From NCBI GenBank assembly GCA_018340375.1, contig JAFFJZ010000009.1, positions 15,020,501 to 15,084,500 on the forward strand: a stretch of 64,000 nt of DNA. The letters run 5' to 3'. The notes beneath the pieces were generated by a model, which worked only from the letters and a program-made list of their open reading frames with translations, was not told the origin of the DNA and ran no database searches. Below are positions 25,430 through 36,401 of the stretch, in pieces. The position numbers were made by a program, and so were the translations under genes. How positions within the stretch are numbered: the stretch's first letter is position 1; every line of letters begins with the position of its first letter. This stretch comes from Gonatopus flavifemur. Taxonomy: Eukaryota > Arthropoda > Insecta > Hymenoptera > Dryinidae.

Positions 25430-26259
25430 TTTCAAAAGGAAACCACACGGATGAATCGCTTCACTCCGAAAGGTAATTTTACCCTCAAACAGTCGGAGAG
25501 TCGCTTTTACAAATTGTTGGTTCCGATGCGTGTTCGAACCTTCTCAATTCCTTCTCCTCTGATGTGGAATTCTTCCAATGATATCGCGTTGCGTATCCTA
25601 TCCCCAGTGTTCCCTGCACTAGAATAAACATCGCACCTACAGCATCAACTTCTCTTTGCATTACATATAATTTCATCCCAGTCATTCTTGTATCCATTTT
25701 ACCCAGTATACAGATGATCGGTTCTTCCAATTACGTGATGTAATCACGTGCGCATGCATATATCATTCGTGGAATATATGTGTGCGATCCGTTTCATAAA
25801 CTTACGCAGCTTCTTCTCTTCCCCTCTTGCCGTCCGTTGAAACATACATGTTAAGAACGGATCAAGGGGCGACCAGCTACCCCCCTCTTAGATGCTGGGT
25901 ACGCCCCTGAATTCTTCGGTATCATATCTTCCTGCAATGTCATATAATCTTCCGTCAAACGCGGCTACAGAGACATCTGTGTTTACAATCCCACAGGACT
26001 GTTACCTCTCAATGTATCGCATTGTCATCGAACTTCAAGTTAGTGACTTTCCGGCAAAATGAAATTTCTGCAAATCGATTATTCTGCAGAACCCACCCTT
26101 ACCGGTCGAAGGTTTTCCTTTCATCTATCTTTATACTTATTGCTTGCTTCACCAGATTGCGAAAACAAATAATCATCAAATCCATAACAATCAATCAGAA
26201 ATATTAGCCCCGCCTATCTCCTTTCTCTGTCTTTTAACGAAACAAAATTCCTGGCCTCA
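25430..26259. repeat. Outer unique segment of right palindrome arm
   Basis: Inverted copy of 7109-7944, ending with CCTGGCCTCA at the element terminus. It has roughly 5 percent divergence where aligned. Confidence 0.85.
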
Positions 26260-26267
26260 ATAATCAC
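26260..26267. other. Target-site duplication, right copy (ATAATCAC)
   Basis: ATAATCAC follows the right terminus and differs by one base from ATGATCAC at 7101-7108. In the LINE reading frame it covers the SDH motif of the endonuclease. Confidence 0.75.
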
Positions 26268-27161
26268 TATCTATATCTGCACTGGGATAAGTTTTACAGT
26301 TTTCACTTGGTCCCTAAATCTTTGTTTCACTGATATGTAATGAATTTGGTATCTTGCTGTTCCTCCTGGCATTTTCCAAGTGTAGATTCTCCTTGGATGA
26401 TTTCCAAATGAAGTGTTTGTGATAACCATCTTATGATTTTGACAAAATTCGACTAAACGTTGTCCTCTATCGTTCCTCCTCCCTAACGCGAAATCTCCTA
26501 TCATGTTGCCCTCTTTTCTTTGTCCTACCACCGCATTCCAATCCCCCATCACTATTAAATTCTCTTCTCCCTTCACATACTCTATCACTTCTTCTATTCC
26601 TTCGTACATTTCTCCAATATCTTCCTCCGAATATGCAGATGCGGGCATGTATACTTGGACTATGACTGTGTCTACCGGTTTTGTTCTGATTCTAACCATC
26701 ATCACACGTTCATTATGTTGCAAATAATTTTCTATTCTATTTCTTCCTCTTTTATGCATTACAATTCCTACACCTGCTTGACCGTTCTTTGATCCTGTAT
26801 GAATGATTCTATCATCCCCACCCCAGAAATCGCCCTCTTGTGGCCATCTCATTTCGCTGATCCTCATCACGTCTATATTCAACCTATTCATTTCTAATTT
26901 CAAATTTTCTAATTCTCCCGCTTGCCTCAGTGATCTAACATTCCACCCTCCGACTCGAAGAATGTTGTTTCTTTTCCCTATCCTATTCTTCGGTTTCCGT
27001 TCTGTGCTGATGAAGCTTTCTCGAGCAGCCTCCACACGGAGATCCGAACGGGAAACTAGTTTACCTCCGGAATATTTTACCCGAGAGAGCGCCACCATGT
27101 ATTTATTAATGTGTTCGTTTGTTTTCGTTACATAATATTCCAGGTTTGGAAAAGGTTTCAT
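26268..27161 (-). pseudogene. LINE endonuclease domain (apurinic/apyrimidinic type), split from its RT
   Basis: The frame encodes the N-terminal endonuclease of the LINE whose RT is at 5191-7108. Ordered motifs are WNVRSL, ISEMRW (metal-binding E), VQVYMPAS, MGDWNAVVG (D-x-N) and YTWKMPGG. The usual QIDYI is QIHYI here, so that aspartate is replaced by histidine. The ORF stops where the 19-kb insertion starts. In another frame the last bases read ADIDSD, and the sequence resumes at 7108 with GDHNMLMMEF. The insertion therefore lies on the catalytic SDH motif. The host element is thus one LINE of roughly 2.8 kb plus insertion. A minus-strand frame at 27158-27340 may be part of its 5' region, but I cannot support it. 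Confidence 0.88.
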
Positions 27162-27820
27162 TCCCTCGGGAAGTATTGAAACATGTCAAGGGAGGTAGTT
27201 TCCCCTCGCTTCCCTTCCGTTTTTGCCGATGTTTCTGGCATTAAGATGATTTCGTTTCTCTCAGTTTGTATTCTTCCTCTTGAGTAGTTCATTTCACTCA
27301 AAAAAAGATCCAACTCTGAGATACTTATCGTCCCCACCACGTAAAGGAAGCAGATACTACCAGGGATGGATAAAAAGGATATGCAGGACAGGTATCATGA
27401 ATATCCCCCTGGAAGACCCGCAATCATCCACGGGGAGGGATCACACCCATAGTGACGACATTTTTTTCGCAATCAATTCACCGGGATATTTTATTCAACG
27501 GAGAGAAATGCGTTCCATAGAACTGGCAATCGAAGAAATCCTCAAATTTTATTGTTAAATACGCAATAATTCTCGTTTTTATAGCAATACGAAGTTGTCT
27601 CGTTGACAATAAATAGCCAAATCAGCAATGTCGATAGTCATATTCTCACCATGATTATTGTGGGTTGATATATAACAATTCAGCAATATTATTGCCGGTT
27701 TTTTTCTCAGTGATGGGTGATTATGGTCGCGGGATATTTTTTCTAGGTGATTATTGTTGCGGGATGAAAGTCAGCGGGGATATTTTTGTGTGGGATATTT
27801 TCTCCGGGATCAATTGTCGG
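27162..27820. other. LINE 5' flank and unassigned sequence
   Basis: I see no conserved protein. GGGATATTTT-like words recur at 27488, 27732 and 27800 without a regular period. Confidence 0.4.
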
Positions 27821-27902
27821 AACACCGCAGCAACTACTTGAGTAGATGGTCAAAAATCGACTATTCAAGTAGTTGCGGCAACTATTCCTCTTTTCCCTGT
27901 AG
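27821..27902. repeat. Palindrome of the CAACTACTT family, short copy
   Basis: CGCAGCAACTACTTGAGTAG (27826-27845) pairs with CTATTCAAGTAGTTGCGG (27861-27878), forming a tight hairpin that contains TGGTCAAAAATCGA. The same words occur in the larger element at 58630-58871, so this is a truncated family member. Confidence 0.6.
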
Positions 27903-28039
27903 AAAATGGGCAATTCTCCGGAATTATAATTCACATAATGGCAATAGACAAGGGGGTTGACCAAATCGAAACTCTCCGATAACCCACAGTAATACGTGGA
28001 GGAGTATGTCCAATCCAAACTTTTCGAGATTACACAGCA
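27903..28039. other. Unassigned sequence
   Basis: Nothing recognised. Confidence 0.4.
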
Positions 28040-28790
28040 GCGTGAGGTTCATGAGAGCTGATTTTTAGCTCTACAAATGTTTCATAACGGTTCTACGGAC
28101 ATTAGAATTTCCTCTCCGGAATACTCTCAGGAAACATAGATGGAACGTTCGGTGGAAGTGCATCGAAAGTTTGATGAAGCTCCACAAAAATATCCATACT
28201 TGCATCAATCTCCATGAATTTATATGGATAACCAATTTATTAATTAACATAAATTGATATAAATTGATATACGAGGATGGTTCAAATATGAACCGGAACT
28301 TTTTGAATGAACGTGCGAAAAATTTAGTGTCGTAAAAGTGGCTGCACTGGGTGTTAGACCGGTGTTTTACGAAGTATAGAGAACAGCCGGAACCGCGTGA
28401 CCTCGCTTCTTAGTGTAGGTATAGCTATGAGCGAGAAGGATGTACCAGTGCTTGTTGCGCGACGCATCATTATTCGTTTTTTGGTCGAAGATAATGTGAA
28501 ATCCGCGGGAATCCATCAAAAATCACTCGAGCAGTTCGGGGATGAGTGCCTCTCCAATACTCAAGTGCTTGCATGGTGTTCCGTTCTCCGAAAAGGCCGA
28601 GGAGTGGTGCCGAACTTGCCACATGTGCGGCGATACTTGAACTTCCGATAAACCTCCAACGAACGTTCTATCTATGTTTTTTGAAAGTATTCCGATGAGG
28701 GAATTTCAACGTCCATAGAATCTTCATGAAACGTTTGTAAAACTGGAAGATAGTTCTCATGAACCTTAGGCCCGATCTATCCAGATTTGG
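28040..28790. repeat. Inverted-repeat element (~120-bp arms) with mariner relic in its loop
   Basis: The left arm 28040-28165 (GAGGTTCATGAGAGC ... AACATAGATGGAACGTTCG) and right arm 28650-28790 are imperfect inverted copies. The loop contains a truncated mariner starting at 28272. The arms may be an older MITE into which the mariner jumped, or they may have formed around it. Confidence 0.6.
28272..28651 (+). pseudogene. Mariner relic: 5' TIR plus N-terminal transposase fragment
   Basis: After a TA, the sequence CGAGGATGGTTCAAATATG with AACCGGAAC is a typical mariner terminal repeat of the kind starting CGAGGGTGGTTC. The frame at 28397-28651 contains an N-terminal mariner signature: ARRIIIRFLVEDNVKSAGIH, DECLSNTQVLAWCSVLRKGR. 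It ends after about 84 codons; the DDD region and the right TIR are absent. It belongs to a different mariner lineage from the intact copy at 15769. Confidence 0.75.
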
Positions 28791-29967
28791 TCTGAACGTT
28801 CGCTGAAGCTTCATATTCCCTTCGGGTGGAGAGTTGAATGAAGTTCTTCTGAAAAGATTGTCAGCCAACATGGACTTAAAAGCATGAAATCCAACGACGA
28901 ATGGAAGGAACACATTCAAAAAATTGATTTACAAATTGATATTTGTATCAATTTCAGTGCTCCATCTTTTTCTATCCATAATGGAGAAGAACTTTTTTGT
29001 GAAATGAGAAAAATTGATCAGATAATCAACCCTAACATGTATGTACCATTAGGCCCACCCCAGTCCAGGATGGGTCCCATCCTACCATTATGGGCACAAG
29101 ACTGGGCCAGAGTGGGCCAGAGTTAATACACGCTAGGGATGAGTAGAAACGATGTTTTCAATGACTTTTCCACATAATATTCTCTCGCTGTACTGTTGAA
29201 TTCATCCCATTCTATAACAAGAATCAGTTGAATCCTATTAGTAGAATCATGTAGTTTGATTACACTGAATTTTGGACTCAATTTGTCTTGACCGTCACTT
29301 TCTGACGCATAATCAGTGTTGGATTTCACGTGGATTTACGCCAACAAACCTGACTATCTAGAAAATCCATCACATCCATATCATGGATATGAATACTGGA
29401 AAGAAAACTTCGTTCCACTCACGTCCCAACATGATGATTGTCACTATTTACATTCAGATGTGACACATTGTTATAATGATGTATTTCTGTGTCACAGAAT
29501 TTGGAACTGGGGGCGTTCTTTGAGACATATTTTAGAGAATGGATGGTGGAACATTGGATGCTCATACCTCAAAATATCGCTGGTGGAGGAATTTATCACA
29601 CATATGTCAGTGCTGGATTGATAATCGTATATAGCTGTTTGTGACTCACCTTCCCTCACACCCAGATAACATGCTCTCACGAAGCGACGCACATGGATAA
29701 GGATTTGCGCGCAATATACTTGTACACTCACCTCCTAAAATGTTCCAGTGAAATTCGAAAAAATAAGAGAGTAATAGCAATTTGAATGTGCGCGCGTTTT
29801 GGGTGCGCTAGTGGCAGTTTGCACAGCTACACAGCAGCTCTTCTCCCATCTCCTATATACCACCTATTCTACTCGTCTCTAGTACACTAACTTGCGACTG
29901 GGTGTTATAGTGTTTGCTTGTTCTCACGTGGTCAGTTCGAATTTCGAAGTGTACTGAAGCAATAAAA
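28791..29967. other. Non-coding, nothing recognised
   Basis: Contains a GC-richer patch near 29045-29125 with repeated TGGGCCAGAG-type words. No gene or complete transposon end is visible. The 5' end of the Mutator-like element probably lies here. Confidence 0.45.
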
Positions 29968-31464
29968 ATGGGTGAGAATCGATACGGGAAAGGCAGTAAA
30001 AAATTGCACGGCAAATCAAAAAGGCTCGTAAGAAAATCACGCCCATCTCTAGGAAACCAGCATACCGCTGAGCATAGTACAGAGTTCACCAGTGCTTGAG
30101 CACGGGAATTGTCGACCAGTCATTTCGATATCAAACTTGACGAGGGCCATTCTTATAGCATATTATCGTTTGCCCTCGTTCTTCCGGCGTTGGTGAGTAT
30201 GCTACAATGTGAGAAGTGTTGTGAAGATGTGAAGTTTACCAAAACCGGGATTCGTGGACTTGGATTGAGAATTAATATTGAGTGTGAGCGCGGCTATCAA
30301 CATATCAATTCGTGTGAGCTAATAAACACATCGTTTCGAATGAATCAACGCATTGCTTTTGTTATGCGATTGCTTGGCGTTGGTCGCAACAGCTCGGTCT
30401 CTTTTGCGCACTCATGGATTTGATAGCTTCTTTTAGTAGAACTACCCACTACAGATTATCAGAGAATGTGAAAATAGCAGCAAGTCATATCGGTGGAATT
30501 TGTTTGAAAAAAGCTGGCGGAGAAGAAAAACTGGAGAGAAAGAAACAGGGTTAGCCGAGGACGAGTTGGTGGTTGCGGGAGACGGAACTTGGTCGAAGCG
30601 AGGTTTCAGTTCTTTGCTTGGCGTTTCAACCGTGATTGGTGAATATTCATGCAAAGTTTACGTCTCTTTGTTCCATCGGAAACCTGTAAAACTTGTGAGA
30701 TAATGTTGAAAAAATTGAATCGCGTCGTTTTTGATATATGGTATAACAGTGAGCACAATGAAACTTGTAATGCAAATTATCAAGGTAGCTCCGGAGGAAT
30801 GGAAGTTTCAGGCATTATAGAGATTTTTGAGAACTCAATCAAGTTGGATAATGCTGAATATGCGTATTACATCGGTGACGGTGATTCAAAGACGTTTACC
30901 AATCTATGTAACGCCAAGCCCTACGACGATTTTGTAGTGGAGAAGCTTGAGTGTGTTTTACACGTCGGTGAAAGAATGTTTCGGCAACTTACAGAAGTTA
31001 AAAAAACGATAACTCAATTACGAAAACTAAAAGAAGCTGGAGAGAAAAAATTGGAAGAGCAGTCTGAAAAAGTTGAGAAGCAGCTAGGAGAGACACCACG
31101 TAAGGGGAGAAAAATGAATAAATCCGATCCGACTCCACCTCCCGCTGTAAAAACTCAAAATTTTACTGGCAAAATTATGAAGCAAATGTCAATATATTAC
31201 GGATTGAACATCCGAAGGCACCCAGATTCTGTGGCCAATATGCAGAGAGGAATATGAGCAATACTTTACCATATGAGTTCCACCGATAAAAATCCACAAC
31301 ATGGATTTTGCGATCCGGACTGGTGCAAGTTTTTGAAGGCGCAAAAAGAAGGCATCTCATGCACACATAAGCCAGCCCTAAATGTGGAAGTCCAAGAATA
31401 TGTCAAACCTGTTTTTGAAAAATTGACCAATGCCAAATTATTAACCCATTGAAACCCATGGTGA
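29968..31464 (+). pseudogene. Mutator-like transposase, frameshifted and interrupted by LTR element
   Basis: The ATG at 29968 (MGENRYGKGSKK) fits the basic N-terminus of the arthropod Mutator-like transposase domain family. In order I see a zinc-ligand region (CEKCCEDVKF, later CERGYQHINSC), DGTWSKRGFSSLLG with the first catalytic D, CNANYQGSSGGMEVSG, IGDGDSKTF with the second D, and KLECVLHVGERM with the likely catalytic E. The pieces lie at 29968-30099, 30109-30423, 30500-30703, 30649-31257 and 31258-31450. They are separated by at least two frameshifts and three stops. The frame runs into the LTR at 31465. Sequence just right of the LTR element (45738-45765) can be read as AKPMDEM-stop-N, resembling the family's (T)QNPNESxN motif, so the gene probably continues there. 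Confidence 0.8.
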
Positions 31465-33183
31465 TGTTACGAAGTGACAAATGGCAAGTGTTGTTCATAT
31501 CACCTCGTCACAAATTATTTATTGTTCGGAACGGCCCGAGCGGCTGGACCGAATCTAATGTGTGGGTCCGCTCACGTTCTAAGCTTGCCAAGGAACTCCA
31601 AATTCCGAGGCGGCACCCGTAGATATGTTCAATGATTTCTTTTTAATGATGAAAGGAAAGAGAAATGAACTGATAGATTGACCTTTAGTTTTTAGGGCGA
31701 GTGTTATTCGCATCAATATTTATTTCTCTTGGAAAGAGAAAGAGAGAGAAAAAAGATGAAAAATATTACAATGAAACGATTTGAATAGGATGAAATGACC
31801 GATACAATGACTTTTTAATTACAAGATTTTTAACAGTGACATCGAGATAGTTTCTGATGGGAGAAAGTATGTGTATGTGTATGTGTGTTTGTATATGAGA
31901 ATAATTCACGAACCTACTTCCGTTCAAGCTGACCTTCGAATATCTGGCTGCAAGCTGGATCCAAAGTGAACGACCAAGATCTTGTAGATGATGGCAACTG
32001 GATCAGGAGTTTGGATACGGTTTGGATGCACTGAATTTAGTAATACTCTGACTTAAAAATTAATTCGGAAAGTCCGAGTGCGAAGATTTAAATAAGAGAG
32101 TGAGAGCGGTACAAACGGGTTTGGCGGAATAGGTATTCCGTCAAAAATTGTTACCGGCACGTGGAACTTGCGCGAGTTCGATCACGGGAACGAAGAACGT
32201 GAAGACGAGAACTTTGTCTTGTTTGACTTGGTAAATCCGCGTGTTATCGAGCCTGCTTTTGCAAGGCGTGTCCCCGATAGATCCCGAAAGTATACTCTGG
32301 CTTCCCATCAGGATCGCTCTTATCTAGAAGAGCGAATGATGTCTTTTTGCCGTTGGGAGTGGGGAATCACGCGATTGAATTTTTGCCGATTTCGAATTTG
32401 CTTTAGTTACCATGCTCCATAATCAATGAATGTGTGTCAGAGAGAAGTAATGAATTAGGAAGGGGATGGATGGAAGGTGCGCGGGCCACCTTGGACTCAG
32501 CTCGATGCAGTTTCAGCAAATTCTTCGCACATCGAAATGTTGCAAGTGACCTAGTCTTTATATGAACAGGAAGATGTCAGCAAATTCTTCGCATATCGAT
32601 ATGTTATGATGATTATTTGACAAAAAGTTTAATGAGTTTAAAAATGATGACAACAGGAGGTCCAATGATAGAGAATCTTAGGTCAATTCGTTCATCCTTC
32701 GTCGCATGTATGCGCGCTCTCATTTTCGCTTCGGATAGATGCATAGGAGTTGTTCTATGTTTCCAATATTTCTTCTCCATTTCACTTTCTCGAGTGTTTT
32801 CTCGGATTACATGCTATCACTTTCTTCCAAGAAAACCATTGGGGGAAATCGTTGATATTTTGACCTTGCGAGTTCTCTATCAGACCTTCCATGTCCGAAT
32901 TATCCAAGTATAGCTCAACTGTATCAACTTCAGTGAATCTGATGAATAAATGGATAGCAGTGATATCCCTCATGACGAGAGAAGCCTTCGAATTCATTGT
33001 TTATTATTCGAAGTAATTTCAATGTTCTCAAGACCTATGTTCTGGATATGTTTTGATAATTTCTGTATTAAATTCATTGACAGTATCCTCTGAATGAATT
33101 CGAACCCTTATCTTGCTTATGAGTGAAAGGTTTCATATAATCAGAAGAGAATAAGGGGGCAAGTTTTTGGTAGGCACATCACA
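31465..33183 (-). repeat. 3' LTR (1,719 bp)
   Basis: On the plus strand it runs from TGTTACGAAGTGACAAATGG to TAGGCACATCACA, so it has TG...CA ends in both orientations. In the first ~160 bp aligned by eye it differs from the other LTR at 8 positions, about 5 percent, indicating an old insertion. The short ORF at 32168-32422 recurs at 44712-44948 in the other LTR and is not a separate gene. Confidence 0.93.
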
Positions 33184-33196
33184 CCTCCCTACCCAA
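33184..33196 (-). other. Polypurine tract
   Basis: On the minus strand the purine-rich run TTGGGTAGGGAGG lies directly before the 3' LTR start TGTGATGTGCC, the expected site for plus-strand DNA priming. Confidence 0.75.
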
Positions 33197-33336
33197 GATC
33201 AAGCATGGGGAAACGGAACGTTTCCACATGGTTGGTCCAGAATAGAAAAAAAATGAACCGAACAAAAACTTGCTGTTTTTCCTTGTGCTAAGTCTGTAAA
33301 CAAAGTGATAAATTGATAATGCTATTGACGTCATGA

Positions 33337-34180
33337 TTAAAGAAAATCTGTTACATCCAGGGAATTCAAAGACTGTGTTCCGCGAGTTTTGTTTTGTTCT
33401 TTGAACCTATTGGAAATTGTTGTATGTTCGTGTGGTGATTTGTTCATGTTGTGGTGTTTCCTGAATCCATGAGGAGCTTCTGTTCGTGTGGTTGTTGTTG
33501 GTGGCGGTGGTGGTGGCAATGCTGGTCTAGTCGATGCTGCATGCATTTTCACGGCGATGTGATCTTCAGTGTGGGAGTGGTGGATTCTGGGTTGTCTGGA
33601 CCGTTTTGATCTCGGTGATAAATATGTGTTATCAAAAAAACAGGTGTTTTTCAATTTCCTGTATATCCACACGATGATTGCAATTGTTGATATTATTCCT
33701 ATGGATGACGGTATTCCCATGAATGTGATGCGCGAGACAAGTTCATTCCTTCGTCGGTGTTGTATTTCTTCTGCCTCTTTTTCGATGTCGTCCAGAGATA
33801 TTGCATCCCCACTGTTCTCCCAATCGTTGGTAATGTGCCGAATAGTATGTGTTGGCTTGATCGGTTGTCAGGGAACAGTCATCTATAGTGTATGTTCTGC
33901 AGATGTTTTGTGGTTTCTGTATGTGATTGTTGAGGTCTGGGGTGAGTTTGAGTAGTTCCGGAATGTCCAAGAATGATATCAAATTCCATTCTTCATGGTA
34001 TAATTCTGAACTAGATCGTTTGGCGAAGAAGATTCCAGTACCTTGTGGTACGTGCATGATTCCGGAATTTTCTCTCAGGAAAGTCCATTTATAACTGATA
34101 CTAAGAGGAATATTCCTTACGTAGAGTGGTGTCCGATGATATCCGATGTGTAGTCGCCCTGTTCCGAATCCTGTAATCAA
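33337..34180 (-). pseudogene. env-like relic (F-protein type), most of the ectodomain missing
   Basis: The frame at 33743-34180 resembles the N-terminal subunit of insect errantivirus/baculovirus F-type envelope proteins and ends in a furin-like basic site, RHRKRGR. The frame at 33337-33720 begins with a hydrophobic segment (GIISTIAIIVWIY) like a C-terminal membrane anchor with a cytoplasmic tail. The two are nearly adjacent and in different frames. The whole fusion subunit between cleavage site and anchor is therefore absent. No signal peptide is evident at the upstream end. This cannot make a working envelope protein. The env assignment rests on position after integrase, the cleavage motif and the anchor. 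Confidence 0.6.
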
Positions 34181-36401
34181 AAGGGAATTGGTAGTTGGGA
34201 TTTAGGAATGGGATTTTTGGAGTAGGTATGTAGTTGAGGTTTCTAGAATGTTGGGGAAGGATAGAAATATTTGCTCATTGGATTAGATCTTGAGGGTAGG
34301 TAGGTATGTTTGTTGTCTGTCTTTTTTGTTGAAGAATTTTTTTTTGTGGGGGTTCCTTTTTTCTGTCCTTTTCTTCTACTTTCTTGCCCCTCTTTCGATT
34401 TTTTTTTGTTCACTTTTTTTCTGGGGGGTTTGACAGTCTGTTTTGTTTTCATTTTTTTCCAAATACCCCATTTTTTGTATTCTCTCTTTTTTTGGATAGT
34501 CTCTCTTTTCTTTGAATGTATGTTGTTTTTTTTATGTATACTATTATGTATATCGGTGGTTTTGTACACTGTCAAAATTTTCTGAAGAATGTTTTTACTG
34601 ACAGCGATAATGATTTTATGCGTTTAATCCAGTTTAGATAGTGTTCTTTGTGATTCTGGTATCATTGAGAGGAGAGAGAAGAGAAAAAATTTGAGATTTT
34701 GGAAATTTTTGACAGTGTAGGGTAGGTGGTTTCTTCTGTATTTTCCTTTCCTTTGAGTTCCCTTTGGTTGTTTCGATGTCGTTAGACTTTCTTTCTGGTC
34801 GTCTCATGATGTTGAAGCAATGCGAAAATTATCGAAGCGGAATTTCGACAACGTTGGGATTGAAGCAGAAAATCAGAGTGAAAAAAGCAAAGCGGAATGT
34901 TCGACGCTGATTCATAAGAGGAGTAGATTGATTGGTGTATCATTTTATTGAAGGAATCGGTTCAAATCTAATAATTGTGTGTATATTAGAACTGAGGAGG
35001 CTAGGGGTACTTAGTTTCACCATTGGTCTTATACGTTACTATGTTCCTGGATTCGGAGATCGAAAAAAATTTTGAAATTAGGGATAAAGACTTGAAATCT
35101 CTGTAAAATTTGAGGATTCTGAGGAATTCGCGGAAATTTGAAAATCATCGAAAAATTCGAGGAATTGAAAACAATTTGATATTCTGGAAAAAATCGGAAA
35201 ATTTGAAAAATCCGGAAAATTCTGGAAAGGTCGAGAAATTCGGGAAAATTTTGAAAATTCTGGGAAATTTGGGCGGATTTGAGAATTTTGTGAAAATTTT
35301 GAGAAAGTTAAGAATTTTGAAAAATCTGGGAAATTTGAAAATGTTGGGATAAATTGAAAATTTGGAAGTGTTTGAGAATGATTAAAAAGAGTTCGAAACA
35401 TCAAAAGTAAAATTGAGAGAGAAATCGAAAATTCTGAGAAATTTTAGGAAATATCGAGAGAGAAGAAGAGAAAATGTAGAAGAGCAAAAAAAATGTTGAA
35501 TCTCGGAAATAATTGAGAAGTCTGAGGAAAATTGGGAAATGTTATGTGTTGTATATACCCTGAGAGAATTATATGGCAACGATTCACTAGAAGGAATAAT
35601 AACTTGGTGACAGACATTTCAGAATCGTAATAAGTACCATTCAAAATTGTGGTAAGATGCTTCATCGTATTCTGTACGGTTGCGAGAAGGGAAGCAACTA
35701 CGAATGGATGGAGCTCGAATACACGGCGATAACTCCGTCGTTCGTGGTCCTTATATGTTTCTCGGGTATACCATCTCTTACGCGTGAAGGGATCGTGATT
35801 TCGATATTATTCCAAACATTGAAATATTATTTCATAAACAATTTGATTTGCAATTGGCGTATGTTATTTATGCACAACATGTATATCTATACCCCTTCAC
35901 ACGTAATCAACGTTACTTCGATGAATATGAAGGAAAATAACTATCTCATGTATGGTTTGTATTTTGTTCTGTGGAAGATTCTGTTCTTCGTTGGTCACGT
36001 TACGTCAGGAATGAAGTTCGATGTTACGAATGGTTAGGGATGGAATAGACGGCGATCACTCGTGCGTGGAAGCATATACTTCGATATTGTATTGAAGCAG
36101 GTAGGTATCATGGTGTTTCCTTAGTATATCGTGCATGTGCGCGTATACGTGCATGCAATCGTATGGCATTGCTACGATTGACCGATGGGCGGGATTTATG
36201 TGACATTGTATGCTCCTTTACTTTGCTTATCACTCCACTCATTTTCTTATTCTCTTTGTTTGAAGGTTCAGGTTCTTTCTCCCTTCCTTCAATCTCAGCC
36301 GTATTAATGGCTGCTCTAGAACTCGATATATATATATATTCGTGCGTTATTGAATGGCCGTAATAATGGCTGCTATATATGGATGAATGAGTGTGTGTAT
36401 G
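34181..36401. other. 2.2-kb non-coding spacer between integrase and env
   Basis: Canonical errantiviruses have env close after pol; here 2.2 kb intervenes. Positions 34320-34560 are T-rich on the plus strand. Positions 35100-35560 consist of degenerate GAAAATTTG-like words. Basic or hydrophobic ORFs here (for example minus strand 34243-34575) are composition artefacts. It may be a foreign insertion, but I see no ends. Confidence 0.6.

Larger units (their letters stand above)
7109..26259. mobile_element. Giant palindromic foldback-like hAT-type element, 19.15 kb
   Basis: The two ends are inverted copies: the left begins CAAGGCCAGGAATTTGG and the reverse complement of the right begins TGAGGCCAGGAATTTTG. 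The left terminus fits the hAT consensus CARNG, and the flanks give an 8-bp duplication with one mismatch. Inversion continues far inward: outer segments, ~153-bp satellite, a unique junction near 11290/23090, ~163-bp satellite and spacer (12420-12545 versus 22455-22560). The arms meet at an unpaired centre of about 270 bp near 17385-17655. Removing three nested insertions leaves about 16.8 kb. The only transposase remnant (9871-10855) is also hAT-like. The layout resembles Drosophila Foldback elements (satellite-built long inverted repeats), but the termini and ORF point to hAT. It sits inside a LINE, which fixes its boundaries independently. I know of no described family with this exact structure. 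Confidence 0.85.

Noticed and set aside
32168..32422. ORF repeated at 44712-44948
   Set aside because: Both copies lie in the two LTRs of one element and differ by indels at the start; no domain is visible.
34243..34575. Lysine-rich and, on the other strand, Phe/Leu-rich ORFs
   Set aside because: They are produced by a long T-rich/A-rich tract.
35078..35404. Phe/Ser/Asn-repetitive ORF and its antisense
   Set aside because: The sequence is degenerate GAAAATTTG-type low complexity, with no start context or homology.
35657..36037. 126-codon plus-strand ORF within the LTR element spacer
   Set aside because: It is antisense to the element and has no family features beyond hydrophobic bias.
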